A DNA stretch of 5,313 bases from an uncultured Gemmobacter sp. (GTDB lineage: Bacteria > Pseudomonadota > Alphaproteobacteria > Rhodobacterales > Rhodobacteraceae), in assembly GCA_937983495.1 (NCBI GenBank), contig CALKAA010000038.1, positions 1-5,313 on the forward strand. Reading direction: 5' to 3'. A program made the position numbers and the translations under genes. The notes beneath the pieces were generated by a model. It saw only the letters and a program-made list of their open reading frames with translations. It was not told the DNA's origin and made no database searches. Below are positions 5,303 to 5,313 of this stretch, piece by piece (the stretch's first letter is position 1; every line of letters starts with the position of its first letter).

Positions 5303-5313
5303 AGATCGGAAGA
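5303..5313. other. Probable Illumina adapter remnant at contig end
   Basis: The final 11 bases, AGATCGGAAGA, are identical to the beginning of the Illumina TruSeq adapter (AGATCGGAAGAGC). The match sits exactly at the end of the sequence, where read-through adapter would be left by assembly. These bases should not be treated as genomic, and the window is likely to be a complete contig. Confidence 0.85.

Noticed and set aside
5277..5313. TATTCT (minus strand, 5282-5277) as an ilvC -10 element
   Set aside because: The hexamer is plausible, but the matching -35 position falls on or next to the adapter remnant, so genomic sequence there cannot be trusted.
1..5313. CRISPR array, tRNA, rRNA or insertion sequence
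   Set aside because: No regularly spaced direct repeats, cloverleaf-like segments, rRNA-like stretches, transposase motifs or terminal inverted repeats were seen on either strand.

Overview
The window looks like a small draft contig from a GC-rich alphaproteobacterium, most likely a member of the Rhodobacteraceae. This rests on the overall composition, the short class I ketol-acid reductoisomerase, the rhodobacterial style of the pyrimidine 5'-nucleotidase and UbiH/UbiF-type genes, and the hairpin-rich GC intergenic block. The genus cannot be read from the sequence. The last 11 bases match the start of the Illumina TruSeq adapter, so the right edge is probably a contig end with untrimmed adapter.

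Layout, left to right: a 149-base leader packed with inverted repeats; a HAD-family pyrimidine 5'-nucleotidase (150-797, +); a two-helix small membrane protein of unknown function (876-1121, +); a 195-base intergenic block of hairpins and a putative family-specific intergenic repeat; a UbiH/UbiF/COQ6-type FAD hydroxylase of ubiquinone synthesis (1317-2507, +); a TIR domain fused to a long right-handed parallel beta-helix (2613-4166, +) with its own promoter-like sequence; a tight two-sided terminator; and ilvC on the opposite strand (4224-5246, -).

Three genes (nucleotidase, hydroxylase, ilvC) are ordinary housekeeping genes and do not form one pathway. The exception is the TIR/beta-helix gene. 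It sits between two core genes, is framed by a promoter-like sequence and a strong terminator, has lower GC and AT-rich codons in its C-terminal part, and joins a probable NAD-cleaving TIR domain to a 23-residue-period repeat domain with a cysteine ladder. The best inference is a stand-alone immune or cell-suicide type protein whose beta-helix senses or scaffolds something. No partner gene is visible, so that function is a hypothesis.
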